DNA of 13,829 bases from Gemmatimonadales bacterium UBA4456 (GTDB lineage: Bacteria; Gemmatimonadota; Gemmatimonadetes; Longimicrobiales; Gaopeijiaceae), in the NCBI GenBank assembly GCA_002390225.1, contig DGOW01000057.1, positions 785 to 14,613 of the forward strand. The letters are read 5' to 3'. The number at the start of each line of letters is the position of its first letter. Within the stretch, counting starts at the first letter, position 1. Under the pieces are notes generated by a model that had not been told where the DNA came from, did no database searches, and saw only the letters and a program-made list of their open reading frames with translations. The position numbers and the translations under genes were made by a program. Positions 5,489-12,531 of the stretch are shown one piece after another.

Positions 5489-7213
5489 TCAGTCACCTAT
5501 CGCAGCACGCTTCTTCGCGATCGTCTCATACGGCTTCCGCTCGAAGTAGCTCCGTGTCTCCTCCGCCACGACCGGCGCTAGGAAGATCAGTGCGATGAGG
5601 TTCGGCCAGATCACGATGGCGAGCGCCACGTCACCTAACGCCCAGACCACCGCCAGCGGAATCGCTGCCCCCATGAAGTGCGCGAACACGAAGAGCGCCT
5701 TGTATGGAAGGATGGCCGCCGATCCGAAGAGATAATAGGCGCACCGATCACCGTAGTAGCTCCAGGAGATCGCGGTCGAGATTCCGAAGAGGAGCACGCC
5801 GAGCACGACGATGAAGTGACCCCAGTCACCGAGAGGTGCGAGGCCCTGACGGAACGCAGCCGCAGTCACCGGGGCGCCGTTTTCGACGGCATCACCATAC
5901 AACGACTCGTAGATCGTGCCGTCCTCGGCGACCGCCTCACCACGATTGGGATACACAGTCCCGCTGAAGAGCTGCGTCTGGCCCTCGTCCGTGTACAGCA
6001 TGTCCACGCCCACCTCATGCCATGACACCAACGCTGCACCGACACCCGTGCTCACGTGACGACCGTTGGCGATCTCGATCGTCTCCGGGGCTGCCACGCC
6101 GCCGTAACGGTTTGGCTCCACCTCCGCCGTCCACGTGATGTCGCCACCACCCAGAGTCACCTCGGTGGGGAAGCGTTGCTCGTGCGCCCCGGTGATGATG
6201 ATCACTAGACCCGTCAGTGTGCAGATGACGATCGTGTCGATGAGGGGCTCGAGAAGTGCGACCACACCCTCGGACACTGGCTCATCGGTTTTGGCTGCTG
6301 CGTGAGCAATCGGCGCAGAGCCCTGTCCAGCCTCATTCGAAAATAGCCCACGACGAACACCCCACATCAGGGTCACGACGAAGATCCCGGCCCCGATACC
6401 GGCCACCCCGGCCTGCGGGTTGAACGCCTCGAACACGATCGTAGCGAACGCGCCTGGCACACTGCCGAAGTTGATCATGAGGATCAACAGGGCGCCAAAG
6501 ACATAAATCGCTGCCATGAACGGTGCGAGGAACGCCGTCACCTTACCGATTCGGCCAATACCGCCCAGGATCACTGCGGCAACGATCACGGACGTGATCG
6601 CACCCATGACGACGGTCGGGATGCCGAACGCGCTGTTCATCTGGTCGGCAACGGTGTTGGCCTGCACTGCATTCCCGGTGAAGAACGCCGTGAACGCGAG
6701 CATGACAGCGAAGAAGACCGCCATCGGCTTCCACTTCGACCCAAGACCGCGCTCGATATAGTACATGGGGCCACCCGCGACATTCCCGAACTCGTCCGTG
6801 GTCCGGTACTTCTGAGCCAGCGTCACCTCCGAGAACTTGGTCGCCATACCCAGGAAGGCCGTGACCCACATCCAGAAGAGTGCACCCGGACCACCCCAGT
6901 GAATCGCCATCGCCACGCCGGCGATGTTCCCGATACCCACCGTGGCAGACAAGGCCGTCGTGAGTGCCTGGAAATGAGAGACGTCGCCCGGGTCGTCAGG
7001 GTCGTCGTACTTCCCCGTCGTTACTCCGAAGCCGTGTCCCAGTTTGGTGATCTGCACAAAGCCGGTTCGGATCGTCAGGTAGAGCCCGGTCCCCAGGAGC
7101 AGGATGACCATGATGGCGATCTGCTCGCCACCGATGGTCGGACCGATGTTGATGACCCAGTCGTTCGCGAAGTCCACGATCGGCTGAAGAACGTTGTTGA
7201 GGAAAGACTCCAT
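5489..7213 (-). CDS. Sodium:alanine symporter family (AGCS) amino-acid carrier
   Basis: 574 residues, longer than the usual ~450-540 of the family. It imports alanine, glycine or a related amino acid with Na+ across the inner membrane. Diagnostic stretches include HFQALTTALSATVGIGNIAGVA (80-101), the AGCS signature GPGALFWMWVTAFLGMATKFSEV (108-130), GGPMYYIERGLG (147-158), and MWGVRRGLFSNEAGQGSAPIAHAAA (283-307). Helices run from about 30 to 340 and again from about 465 to 550. Between them, residues 344-455 form a hydrophilic segment with many Gly, Glu and Thr residues (TWTAEVEPNRYGG..., NGAPVTAAAF near its end) that is far longer than the corresponding loop in most relatives. The ATG at 7213 lacks a strong ribosome-binding site. 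The desaturase gene upstream has its own hairpin, so the two are probably separate units. Substrate is not determinable. Confidence 0.95.
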   Translation of the reverse strand: MESFLNNVLQPIVDFANDWVINIGPTIGGEQIAIMVILLLGTGLYLTIRTGFVQITKLGHGFGVTTGKYDDPDDPGDVSHFQALTTALSATVGIGNIAGVAMAIHWGGPGALFWMWVTAFLGMATKFSEVTLAQKYRTTDEFGNVAGGPMYYIERGLGSKWKPMAVFFAVMLAFTAFFTGNAVQANTVADQMNSAFGIPTVVMGAITSVIVAAVILGGIGRIGKVTAFLAPFMAAIYVFGALLILMINFGSVPGAFATIVFEAFNPQAGVAGIGAGIFVVTLMWGVRRGLFSNEAGQGSAPIAHAAAKTDEPVSEGVVALLEPLIDTIVICTLTGLVIIITGAHEQRFPTEVTLGGGDITWTAEVEPNRYGGVAAPETIEIANGRHVSTGVGAALVSWHEVGVDMLYTDEGQTQLFSGTVYPNRGEAVAEDGTIYESLYGDAVENGAPVTAAAFRQGLAPLGDWGHFIVVLGVLLFGISTAISWSYYGDRCAYYLFGSAAILPYKALFVFAHFMGAAIPLAVVWALGDVALAIVIWPNLIALIFLAPVVAEETRSYFERKPYETIAKKRAAIGD

Positions 7214-7279
7214 GCGTGCGCCCGTTGGTGGGTGTCAAAAGACCGCGGAATGGGGCCGCGGCCGAGGATTCAAAGCTGG

Positions 7280-7309
7280 GTAGAATGCCCCGGGCCATCA
7301 GCCGGGGCA
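7280..7309 (-). terminator. Probable terminator of the desaturase gene
   Basis: TGCCCCGG (7287-7294) and CCGGGGCA (7302-7309) form a perfect eight-base stem with an eight-base loop, about 25 bases past the desaturase stop. The minus-strand tail is TTCTACCC, so the U-run is weak; termination may be partial, with some read-through into the carrier gene. Confidence 0.55.
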
Positions 7310-7334
7310 AGCGACCATCGAGAGCGATTGTGAG

Positions 7335-8492
7335 TCACCCGGTGGTTAGCGCCCGCTCACAGAGGTGTTCGGCAACGGCTCGTGCGAGCATCTCGTGGGC
7401 CCGGTTCACAATGGCGTCGAGTGACGGAGATTCATGGAACATCTCTTCTGCCTTCTCCCTCAGTTCAGGAACGGTCGGAAGGTGCGGAAGTGACAATTCC
7501 TCCAGCCGCTCCTCGACCTGGGCACGTGCACGCCGGGCGACGTCCGCCAGGTCATCGATCGGGTGTGCCTCATCCCATGCGTCACGCACAGCCGAGGAGA
7601 TTCCTTCGACATTGAACGCCCCGACGAGCTCTTCGGCCACCTTCTCGACCACCTTTCGGCCGACCGGTCGCTCTCCGCGTAGGATCGCCTCAGGGGGTGC
7701 GCGAAGATCCCAGACCAAGCGGAACCAGGACATGACCTTCAATACGTAGTAGGAGATATCGATCTCCCACCACTGAAAGCCCTGCCGGGTCGAGCTCTGA
7801 TAATGGTGATGGTTGTTGTGCCAACCCTCGCCGAGCGTGATCAAAGCGAGCCAGACGTTGTTCCGGGAGTCGTCACCGGTGAGATAACGCTGAGAGCCCG
7901 AAACGTGGGCTAGCGAGTTGATAAAGAACGTACAGTGGAACAGGAGCACCGTGCTCCAGAAGAAACCGACGACCAGCATGGCCCAGCCACCGAAAGCCCA
8001 GACCGCCAGCCCCAGAAGCATGGCCGGCAAATATGTGTTTCGATCCAGCCAGACAAGCTCAGGATAACGGGTCAGATCTTTCACTGTTCCGTAATCCGGT
8101 GTCGAGTTGACCGGATTGAAGATCCAACCGAGGTGCGCGTACCAGAAGCCGTGATGTCTGGGCGAGTGGACGTCGTGCTCCGTATCGGAGTGGAGGTGGT
8201 GATGACGATGAACCGCGGCCCACCAGAGAACACCACGCTGCGCCGATGACTGCCCAAGAACGGCGATCAGAAACTGAACGACGCGACTAGTCTTGTAAGA
8301 CCGGTGGCTGAAATACCGGTGGTACCCCGCCGTGATCGCCCACATGCGCAAAAGGTAGAGGACGAGGGCGAGGACCAGGGCCTTCCCCGGCACACCGGTC
8401 CAGATCGCCGTCAGGCAGACGAGGTGCGTGAAAACGAAGGGAATAGCGGACGGGTAGACGACGTCGCTATGTGGAGGATGGTCGTGAGCCAA
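7335..8492 (-). CDS. Acyl-CoA/acyl-lipid delta-9-type fatty acid desaturase with long C-terminal tail
   Basis: From the TTG at 8492 the protein has 385 residues. It is a membrane di-iron enzyme that introduces a cis double bond into fatty-acyl chains using O2 and electrons from a ferredoxin or cytochrome. The three histidine boxes are present: HRYFSH (58-63), HRHHH (95-99) and HNNHHH (225-230), together with NSLAHVSG (192-199) and GEGWHNNHHHYQ. Hydrophobic helix pairs lie at about 16-50 and 155-195. Residues ~280-385 form an extra charged, helix-rich tail (EELREKAEEMFHESPSLD-like composition) not needed for the fold. TTG at 8492 has AGGAAG (8504-8499) six bases upstream; a GTG at 8552 would add 20 Arg/Pro-rich residues that look unlike family N termini, so TTG is chosen. 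The gene is divergent from the regulator-ahcY unit. Regiospecificity is inferred from family only. Confidence 0.93.
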   Translation of the reverse strand: MAHDHPPHSDVVYPSAIPFVFTHLVCLTAIWTGVPGKALVLALVLYLLRMWAITAGYHRYFSHRSYKTSRVVQFLIAVLGQSSAQRGVLWWAAVHRHHHLHSDTEHDVHSPRHHGFWYAHLGWIFNPVNSTPDYGTVKDLTRYPELVWLDRNTYLPAMLLGLAVWAFGGWAMLVVGFFWSTVLLFHCTFFINSLAHVSGSQRYLTGDDSRNNVWLALITLGEGWHNNHHHYQSSTRQGFQWWEIDISYYVLKVMSWFRLVWDLRAPPEAILRGERPVGRKVVEKVAEELVGAFNVEGISSAVRDAWDEAHPIDDLADVARRARAQVEERLEELSLPHLPTVPELREKAEEMFHESPSLDAIVNRAHEMLARAVAEHLCERALTTG

Positions 8493-8509
8493 GCCGTGCT
8501 TCCTGCGGC

Positions 8510-8570
8510 GAGTCGGGGTTGTTCGGGGAGGACGAAAGCTACCACCCCACACCCCTTGAACAACCGACTC
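8510..8570. promoter_or_regulatory. Long gapped inverted repeat in the desaturase/regulator divergent region
   Basis: GAGTCGGggTTGTTC (8510-8524) and GAACAACCGACTC (8558-8570) are inverted copies differing only by two extra G bases in the left copy. G-runs and C-runs next to each arm extend the similarity. The arms lie 33 bases apart; the right arm overlaps a candidate -35 element of the regulator gene and the left arm lies just upstream of the desaturase ribosome-binding site. This is a natural site for a dimeric regulator acting on both genes. Confidence 0.55.
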
Positions 8571-8583
8571 ACAATCGTATCTT
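8556..8583 (+). promoter_or_regulatory. Candidate promoter of the ArsR-methyltransferase gene
   Basis: TTGAAC (8556-8561) and TATCTT (8578-8583) are 16 bases apart, each matching four of six consensus bases. Transcription would begin about 7 bases before the ATG at 8597, giving a very short leader. The -35 overlaps the right arm of the inverted repeat. Confidence 0.42.
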
Positions 8584-8600
8584 CATATCCGGATCTATGA
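8583..8600. promoter_or_regulatory. Near-palindrome covering the regulator start codon
   Basis: TCATA and TATGA flank the perfect palindrome ATCCGGAT, with one extra base breaking full symmetry. It covers the expected transcription start and the ATG at 8597. ArsR-family operators are often short AT-flanked dyads at this place, so autoregulation is plausible, but this site is not proven. Confidence 0.38.
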
Positions 8601-9541
8601 ATACATCTACCTCAGCCCCGATTCTCGAGTGCCTCAGTGTGCTCGGCGACCAGATGCGCACGCGCATCCTCGCGCTTCTCGACGGCAGCGAATTCACGGT
8701 CAGCGAGCTCTGCGCAGTGTTACAGGCGCCTCAGCCGACGATCAGCAGACACTTGAAGACCCTCGCAACAGAGGGATGGGTCGAAGCCAGAGCTGAAGGC
8801 CGAAACCGGCATTACCACCTCAGTCCACAGCTTGACGATGCGGCGCGTTCCTTGTGGAGGATCGTGCACCACGAAGTGGGGCGCACATCCCTGTGTCGTG
8901 CAGATGGAGAGCGGGCGCGTCCGGTCCTGGAAAAACGGCGTATGCGCGCGACTGCCTTCTTCGCAGAGTCAGCAGCGGAATGGGACCGAACCAGAGCAGA
9001 GCTATTCGGTTCGGCGACAGGGCTGGCCCCTCTCCTCGCGCTGGTCGAGCCCTCATGGGTCGTCGGGGACCTCGGGTGCGGAACCGGAGCGCTCACAGCT
9101 CGTCTCGCGCCGTTCGCCCGCCGCTCAATCGGCGTAGATCGGTCCGAGGCTATGTTGGGCACCGCCAAAGCGCGGCTGGAAGACGTCGAGAACGCGGACC
9201 TGCGCTGTGGCGAACTGGAGTCGCTACCCATAGCCGACGGTGAACTGGACCTGGCGATCCTCGCACTCGTGCTGCATTACGTCGTCGATCCGCGGGCCGT
9301 GCTCGCGGAGGTGCGACGCACACTAGCGCCGGGTGGCCGCCTCCTGGTGCTGGATATGCGCCGCCACGACCGCGGCGCCGGCTTTTCCGACGCCATGGGC
9401 CATGTCTGGCCCGGATTCGAACTCGAGCGAATGGAGGCGTGGCTGGCTGACGCCCGCTTCGGCTCCATCCGCCTTCAGCCCCTCGCGCCCGACCCGGACG
9501 CGACGGGCCCCCTGCTCTTCCTTGCCTCGGCCCGTGTCTGA
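8597..9541 (+). CDS. ArsR-family HTH regulator fused to a SAM-dependent methyltransferase domain
   Basis: 314 residues. Residues 1-80 are an ArsR/SmtB winged helix: LSVLGDQMRTRILALL, TVSELCAVLQAPQPTISRHLKTLATEGWV (34-62) with the recognition helix, then EARAEGRNRHYHL forming the wing. The metal-binding ELCVCDL motif is absent; only C39 of ELCAVL remains, so classical metal sensing at that helix is unlikely. Residues ~140-255 are a class I methyltransferase fold: motif I VVGDLGCGTG (155-163), an acidic D181 in IGVDRSEAML ending strand 2, and LAPGGRLLVLDM (243-254). The next gene, 65 bases downstream, is ahcY, so the domain may sense SAM or SAH rather than catalyse. SahR, an ArsR-family repressor of SAM-cycle genes in Proteobacteria, is the closest functional precedent. 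The ATG at 8597 is chosen because upstream codons (from 8471) fall in the promoter region and lack family sequence. Confidence 0.92.
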   Translation: MNTSTSAPILECLSVLGDQMRTRILALLDGSEFTVSELCAVLQAPQPTISRHLKTLATEGWVEARAEGRNRHYHLSPQLDDAARSLWRIVHHEVGRTSLCRADGERARPVLEKRRMRATAFFAESAAEWDRTRAELFGSATGLAPLLALVEPSWVVGDLGCGTGALTARLAPFARRSIGVDRSEAMLGTAKARLEDVENADLRCGELESLPIADGELDLAILALVLHYVVDPRAVLAEVRRTLAPGGRLLVLDMRRHDRGAGFSDAMGHVWPGFELERMEAWLADARFGSIRLQPLAPDPDATGPLLFLASARV

Positions 9542-9606
9542 GGCGCCCAGTCTGTTTCACCAGCGTGACCCACTCGGCAACGACGCCGATCACCGAAAGA
9601 GGACTC

Positions 9607-11127
9607 ATGACCAGCACTGCAGTGATGCCTGAAAAGACTACCGCGAAGACGGCAGCGATGCCGGAGAAAACCGTGACGGATAAGAAAGACGGCCTCCAGT
9701 TCAAGGTCGCTGACCTCTCCCTCGCGGAGTGGGGTCGTAATGAGATTCGCCTGGCCGAGCAGGAGATGCCCGGCCTTATGGCCGCACGTGAGGAGTACGG
9801 TCCACAACAGCCTCTCGCGGGCCTGAAGGTGGCTGGTTCGCTGCACATGACCGTTCAGACGGCTGTACTCATTGAAACCCTGGTGGATCTGGGTGCCGAC
9901 GTGCGCTGGGTATCCTGCAACATCTTCTCCACTCAGGATCACGCAGCCGCCGCAGTGGTCGTGGGTCGTGGAGGGACACTCGAGAATCTCAAGGGCTCGG
10001 CAGTCTTCGCCTGGAAGGGTGAGACCTTGGAAGAATACTGGTGGTGCACGGACCAGATGCTCGAGTGGCCTGACGGGACCGGACCAGACCTGCTCGTCGA
10101 TGACGGTGGGGACGCCACGCTGCTGCTCCACAAGGGTGCTGAGTACGGAACTATCGACAACGTTCCAGCGTTCGATGCCGACAAGGAGCCTGAGGAGTGG
10201 GGCGTCATCCTCGACCTACTCCGCCGCACGCTGACAAACGATCCGGGCCGTTTCGAGCGGCTCGTGAAAGACGTTCGCGGCGTCAGCGAAGAGACGACGA
10301 CCGGGGTGCATCGTCTATACGAGATGGAGCAGGACGGCACGCTCCTCTTCCCGGCGATCAACGTCAACGACTCCGTTACCAAGTCCAAGTTCGACAACCT
10401 GTATGGCTGCCGGCACTCGGTGATTGACGGTTTGAATCGCGCGACAGATGTCATGATCTCCGGCAAGAGCGCGGTCGTCCTCGGATACGGGGACGTCGGG
10501 AAGGGGTGCGCGCAGGCCCTCAAGGCTCAGGGCGCCCGTGTCTCCATCACCGAGATCGATCCGATCTGCGCTCTTCAGGCATGCATGGAGGGGTTCACGG
10601 TGGTACGGATGGAAGACGTGCTCGGCACGGCTGACCTCTTCATCACGGCGACCGGTAACAAGGACATCATCACTGCGGAGCACATGGCCGCGATGAAGGA
10701 CAAAGCGATCGTCGCGAACATCGGTCACTTCGACAACGAGATCGACATGGCTGGTCTCGAACAGGTCGACGGCATCGTGAAGACGGAGATCAAGCCGCAG
10801 TACCATGAGTGGACGTTCGAGGACGGGCACTCAGTTCTGATCCTCGCCGAGGGTCGCCTGATGAATCTGGGCTGCGCGACGGGTCATCCGAGCTTCGTGA
10901 TGTCCGCGTCGTTCACTAACCAGGTGATCGCGCAGATTGAGCTTGCGCAGAACACGGACGGGTATGGCAAGAAGGTCTACGTGCTCCCGAAGCATTTGGA
11001 CGAGAAGGTCGCACGCCTCCACCTCGACAAGCTGGGAGCGCGACTCACAGAGCTGTCGGACGACCAGTCGTCGTACATCAACGTGCCCAAGTACGGGCCG
11101 TACAAGCCGGAGCACTACCGGTACTAG
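9607..11127 (+). CDS. ahcY: Adenosylhomocysteinase (S-adenosylhomocysteine hydrolase)
   Basis: 506 residues; it splits S-adenosylhomocysteine to adenosine and homocysteine with tightly bound NAD+, removing the product inhibitor of methyltransferases. Visible landmarks: SLHMTVQTAVLIETL (78-92), DDGGD (165-169), EETTTGVHRLY (228-238), NDSVTKSKFDNLYGC (254-268) with catalytic K259 and D263, the NAD-binding GYGDVGKG (293-300), GHPSFVMSASFTNQ (426-439) and the C-terminal KYGPYKPEHYRY that reaches the partner subunit's NAD site. The segment between DDGGD and EETTTG contains the insertion typical of bacterial enzymes. About 28 residues precede the usual N terminus and hold a repeated MPEKT. The ATG at 9607 has AAAGAGG four bases upstream; a GTG at 9565 is possible but has no better site. 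It follows the ArsR-methyltransferase gene, likely as an operon, and ends at a strong terminator. Confidence 0.97.
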   Translation: MTSTAVMPEKTTAKTAAMPEKTVTDKKDGLQFKVADLSLAEWGRNEIRLAEQEMPGLMAAREEYGPQQPLAGLKVAGSLHMTVQTAVLIETLVDLGADVRWVSCNIFSTQDHAAAAVVVGRGGTLENLKGSAVFAWKGETLEEYWWCTDQMLEWPDGTGPDLLVDDGGDATLLLHKGAEYGTIDNVPAFDADKEPEEWGVILDLLRRTLTNDPGRFERLVKDVRGVSEETTTGVHRLYEMEQDGTLLFPAINVNDSVTKSKFDNLYGCRHSVIDGLNRATDVMISGKSAVVLGYGDVGKGCAQALKAQGARVSITEIDPICALQACMEGFTVVRMEDVLGTADLFITATGNKDIITAEHMAAMKDKAIVANIGHFDNEIDMAGLEQVDGIVKTEIKPQYHEWTFEDGHSVLILAEGRLMNLGCATGHPSFVMSASFTNQVIAQIELAQNTDGYGKKVYVLPKHLDEKVARLHLDKLGARLTELSDDQSSYINVPKYGPYKPEHYRY

Positions 11128-11177
11128 GATCACGTGGCGGCATGATGAAGTAAGGCGTCAACGCCTGAATGTTGGAG

Positions 11178-11212
11178 GGGGTCGGTCGGAATCAGTCCGG
11201 CCGACCCCTTTG
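11178..11212 (+). terminator. Intrinsic terminator of ahcY
   Basis: The arms GGGGTCGGTCGG (11178-11189) and CCGGCCGACCCC (11197-11208) form a 12-pair stem with one G-U pair and a seven-base loop, followed by TTT. It lies 50 bases past the ahcY stop and, because the TSUP gene converges here, may also shield against transcription from the other side. Confidence 0.85.
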
Positions 11213-11214
11213 CG

Positions 11215-11982
11215 TTATGGGAGCACCAACCCGAGCACCAACCGAAGTGCGAACAGGATAATGGCCACGGTCAACACGTTCCGGATCCATGCCTGCCCCT
11301 TCAGCACCTGAAGATGCACGCCGAGCTTCGCGCCAAAAAATTGCCCGCCGGCAAGCGATAGACCCGCGGCCCAGTTGAGGTTTCCGCCTAGGGCGAAGAG
11401 CGGAATCGCGAGCCCGGTGAAGGCGAGGATGAGCGGGATCTTTACCGCGTTGCCTCGTACGAGATCGAGTCCATTCGCCGAAAGCAGCGCGAGGAAGAGG
11501 AAGCCAACCCCCGCCTGAATGAAGCCACTGTAGAACCCCAGAAGCAAGAACGCCCCTCTGAGGAACCAGCGTTTCGAGAGGTCCGGTTCCAGGATCTCGC
11601 TGTGCTCCGGCGGCGTGACCGGATGCCAGATCATCCAGGAGGCGGCGAGCACCAGGATGACCGCCAACACACCCTCGAACACTACATCACCCACCTCCAT
11701 CGCAGCCCAGGCACCAAGAGCGACACCGATCACAGCCGGGGGGAGCCCGAATTTCACCCATGCGAACGGGATCAGTTTGCGGCGATGAAAGCTCGTCGTG
11801 GCCCCAATACCACCCACGAAAATTGCAATCCGGTTGGTGCCATTCGCGACCGTCGCAGGCAATCCGATGAAGATCAGGAGGGGCAAGGTCAGCAGTGACC
11901 CGCCGCCCGCGATCGAGTTGATGGTCCCGGCGACGAAGCCCGCTCCGATGAGCATCAGCGCGGTCGGCATGTCTATGGGCAC
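11215..11982 (-). CDS. TSUP (TauE/SafE) family membrane permease
   Basis: 255 residues from the GTG at 11982. The family carries sulfite, sulfoacetate, other organosulfur anions or unrelated small anions across the inner membrane; the substrate here is unknown. The first half holds the signature GFVAGTINSIAGGGSLLTLPLL (15-36) and ANGTNRIAIFVGG, the second half its internal repeat GFYSGFIQAGVGFL (149-162) followed by RGNAVKIP (177-184). Seven to eight hydrophobic helices are evident, with a hydrophilic central loop PVTPPEHSEILEPD (121-134). GTG at 11982 has GGAG five bases upstream; an ATG at 11970 is a close alternative but sits 17 bases from that site. The frame extends upstream to 12072 with Arg/Cys-rich sequence unlike the family, so it is not used. 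It converges on ahcY; a link to sulfur metabolism is suggestive only. Confidence 0.9.
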   Translation of the reverse strand: MPIDMPTALMLIGAGFVAGTINSIAGGGSLLTLPLLIFIGLPATVANGTNRIAIFVGGIGATTSFHRRKLIPFAWVKFGLPPAVIGVALGAWAAMEVGDVVFEGVLAVILVLAASWMIWHPVTPPEHSEILEPDLSKRWFLRGAFLLLGFYSGFIQAGVGFLFLALLSANGLDLVRGNAVKIPLILAFTGLAIPLFALGGNLNWAAGLSLAGGQFFGAKLGVHLQVLKGQAWIRNVLTVAIILFALRLVLGLVLP

Positions 11983-12176
11983 AGGCACTCCAGAGCATTC
12001 AAACGGGACGCAACATCCTGACCTCTGCACCCTCGAGCGTCTACCCCCAACAGCTGCAACTTCGCAAGCCAATGGCTCGTGCTGACCTCTAACTGAATGC
12101 TCGGACCATCACCTTTCGATCCACCGAACTCCAATGTCACCGCGAAAGACAATTCTGAAAGAGCTCGACAGCGCTG

Positions 12177-12216
12177 GAAGCCAAACCCGCGCGTCGAAAC
12201 TCCGTGGCTTCGCCAC
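12177..12216. repeat. Mutually exclusive hairpins
   Basis: GAAGCCA (12177-12183) can pair with TGGCTTC (12205-12211). Alternatively GTGGC (12204-12208) pairs with GCCAC (12212-12216) around a TTC loop. The two folds share bases and cannot coexist, a layout seen in attenuators, but no T-run or regulated gene follows closely. Confidence 0.35.
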
Positions 12217-12298
12217 CGCTCCCGGCAAGTAACAGACGACGGCGAACCAGCTCCTGCAGGACAGGTTGCTAGAAGAGCGAAAAGATGAGAGCGGTCAC

Positions 12299-12430
12299 AT
12301 GACCATCGTCATCAACGAGCACCGTCATGCCGACGTCCGTAAGGCATTGCGGCGGATCTGGGCACACCAAGGTATCTGGGCCACCCTGGCGCTGATCGCC
12401 ATTACAGTCGAAGCCGGATCCACGAACTGA
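12299..12430 (+). CDS. Doubtful 43-residue small protein
   Basis: A frame from ATG 12299 to TGA 12428-12430 encodes 43 residues: a polar, basic start (VRKALRRIW) then a hydrophobic stretch GIWATLALIAITVEAG that could sit in or on a membrane. About three quarters of its codons end in G or C, in line with the neighbouring genes. The upstream purines GAGAG are seven bases away and only weakly complementary to 16S rRNA. I do not recognise a family, and chance occurrence in GC-rich DNA is quite possible. Confidence 0.22.
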   Translation: MTIVINEHRHADVRKALRRIWAHQGIWATLALIAITVEAGSTN

Positions 12431-12499
12431 CGTGGGCCTTCGCACAGCCCTTCGCGTGTGAACGTGAGGGCGCTGCCCTGGCGCCGCGCGCCACAAACC

Positions 12500-12531
12500 A
12501 AAAAGCCAAGGACCTCTGAGGTCTATGGCTT
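12500..12531 (-). terminator. Intrinsic terminator of pilC
   Basis: AAGCCA (12503-12508) pairs with TGGCTT (12526-12531), and GGACCT pairs inward with AGGTCT (including one G-U in one sense) around a three-base loop. On the minus strand the stem runs into UUUUU (12504-12500). It lies about 33 bases beyond the pilC stop, marking the end of that operon. Confidence 0.82.

Noticed and set aside
5310..5549. Plus-strand frame from ATG 5310 after dinB
   Set aside because: It overlaps the 3' end of the carrier gene and runs through its terminator; composition is Arg/Pro/Ala shadow-like and no ribosome-binding site is seen.
7233..7238. TTGACA on the minus strand upstream of the carrier gene
   Set aside because: A perfect -35 hexamer, but only 19 bases from the ATG and with no -10 element at the right distance.
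8493..8552. GTG at 8552 as the desaturase start
   Set aside because: It adds 20 Arg/Pro-rich residues, has its purine run too close to the codon, and the TTG at 8492 has a well-spaced AGGAAG.
9542..9606. SAH or SAM riboswitch before ahcY
   Set aside because: The gap is only 65 bases and shows neither the conserved core of the SAH riboswitch nor a multi-stem layout.
10315..10830. Minus-strand open frame inside ahcY
   Set aside because: It is the antisense shadow of a strongly conserved gene, with no family resemblance or start signal.
12269..12496. Minus-strand 75-residue frame in the gap before pilC
   Set aside because: Composition is irregular (Arg, Pro, Asp), no ribosome-binding site and no recognisable family.
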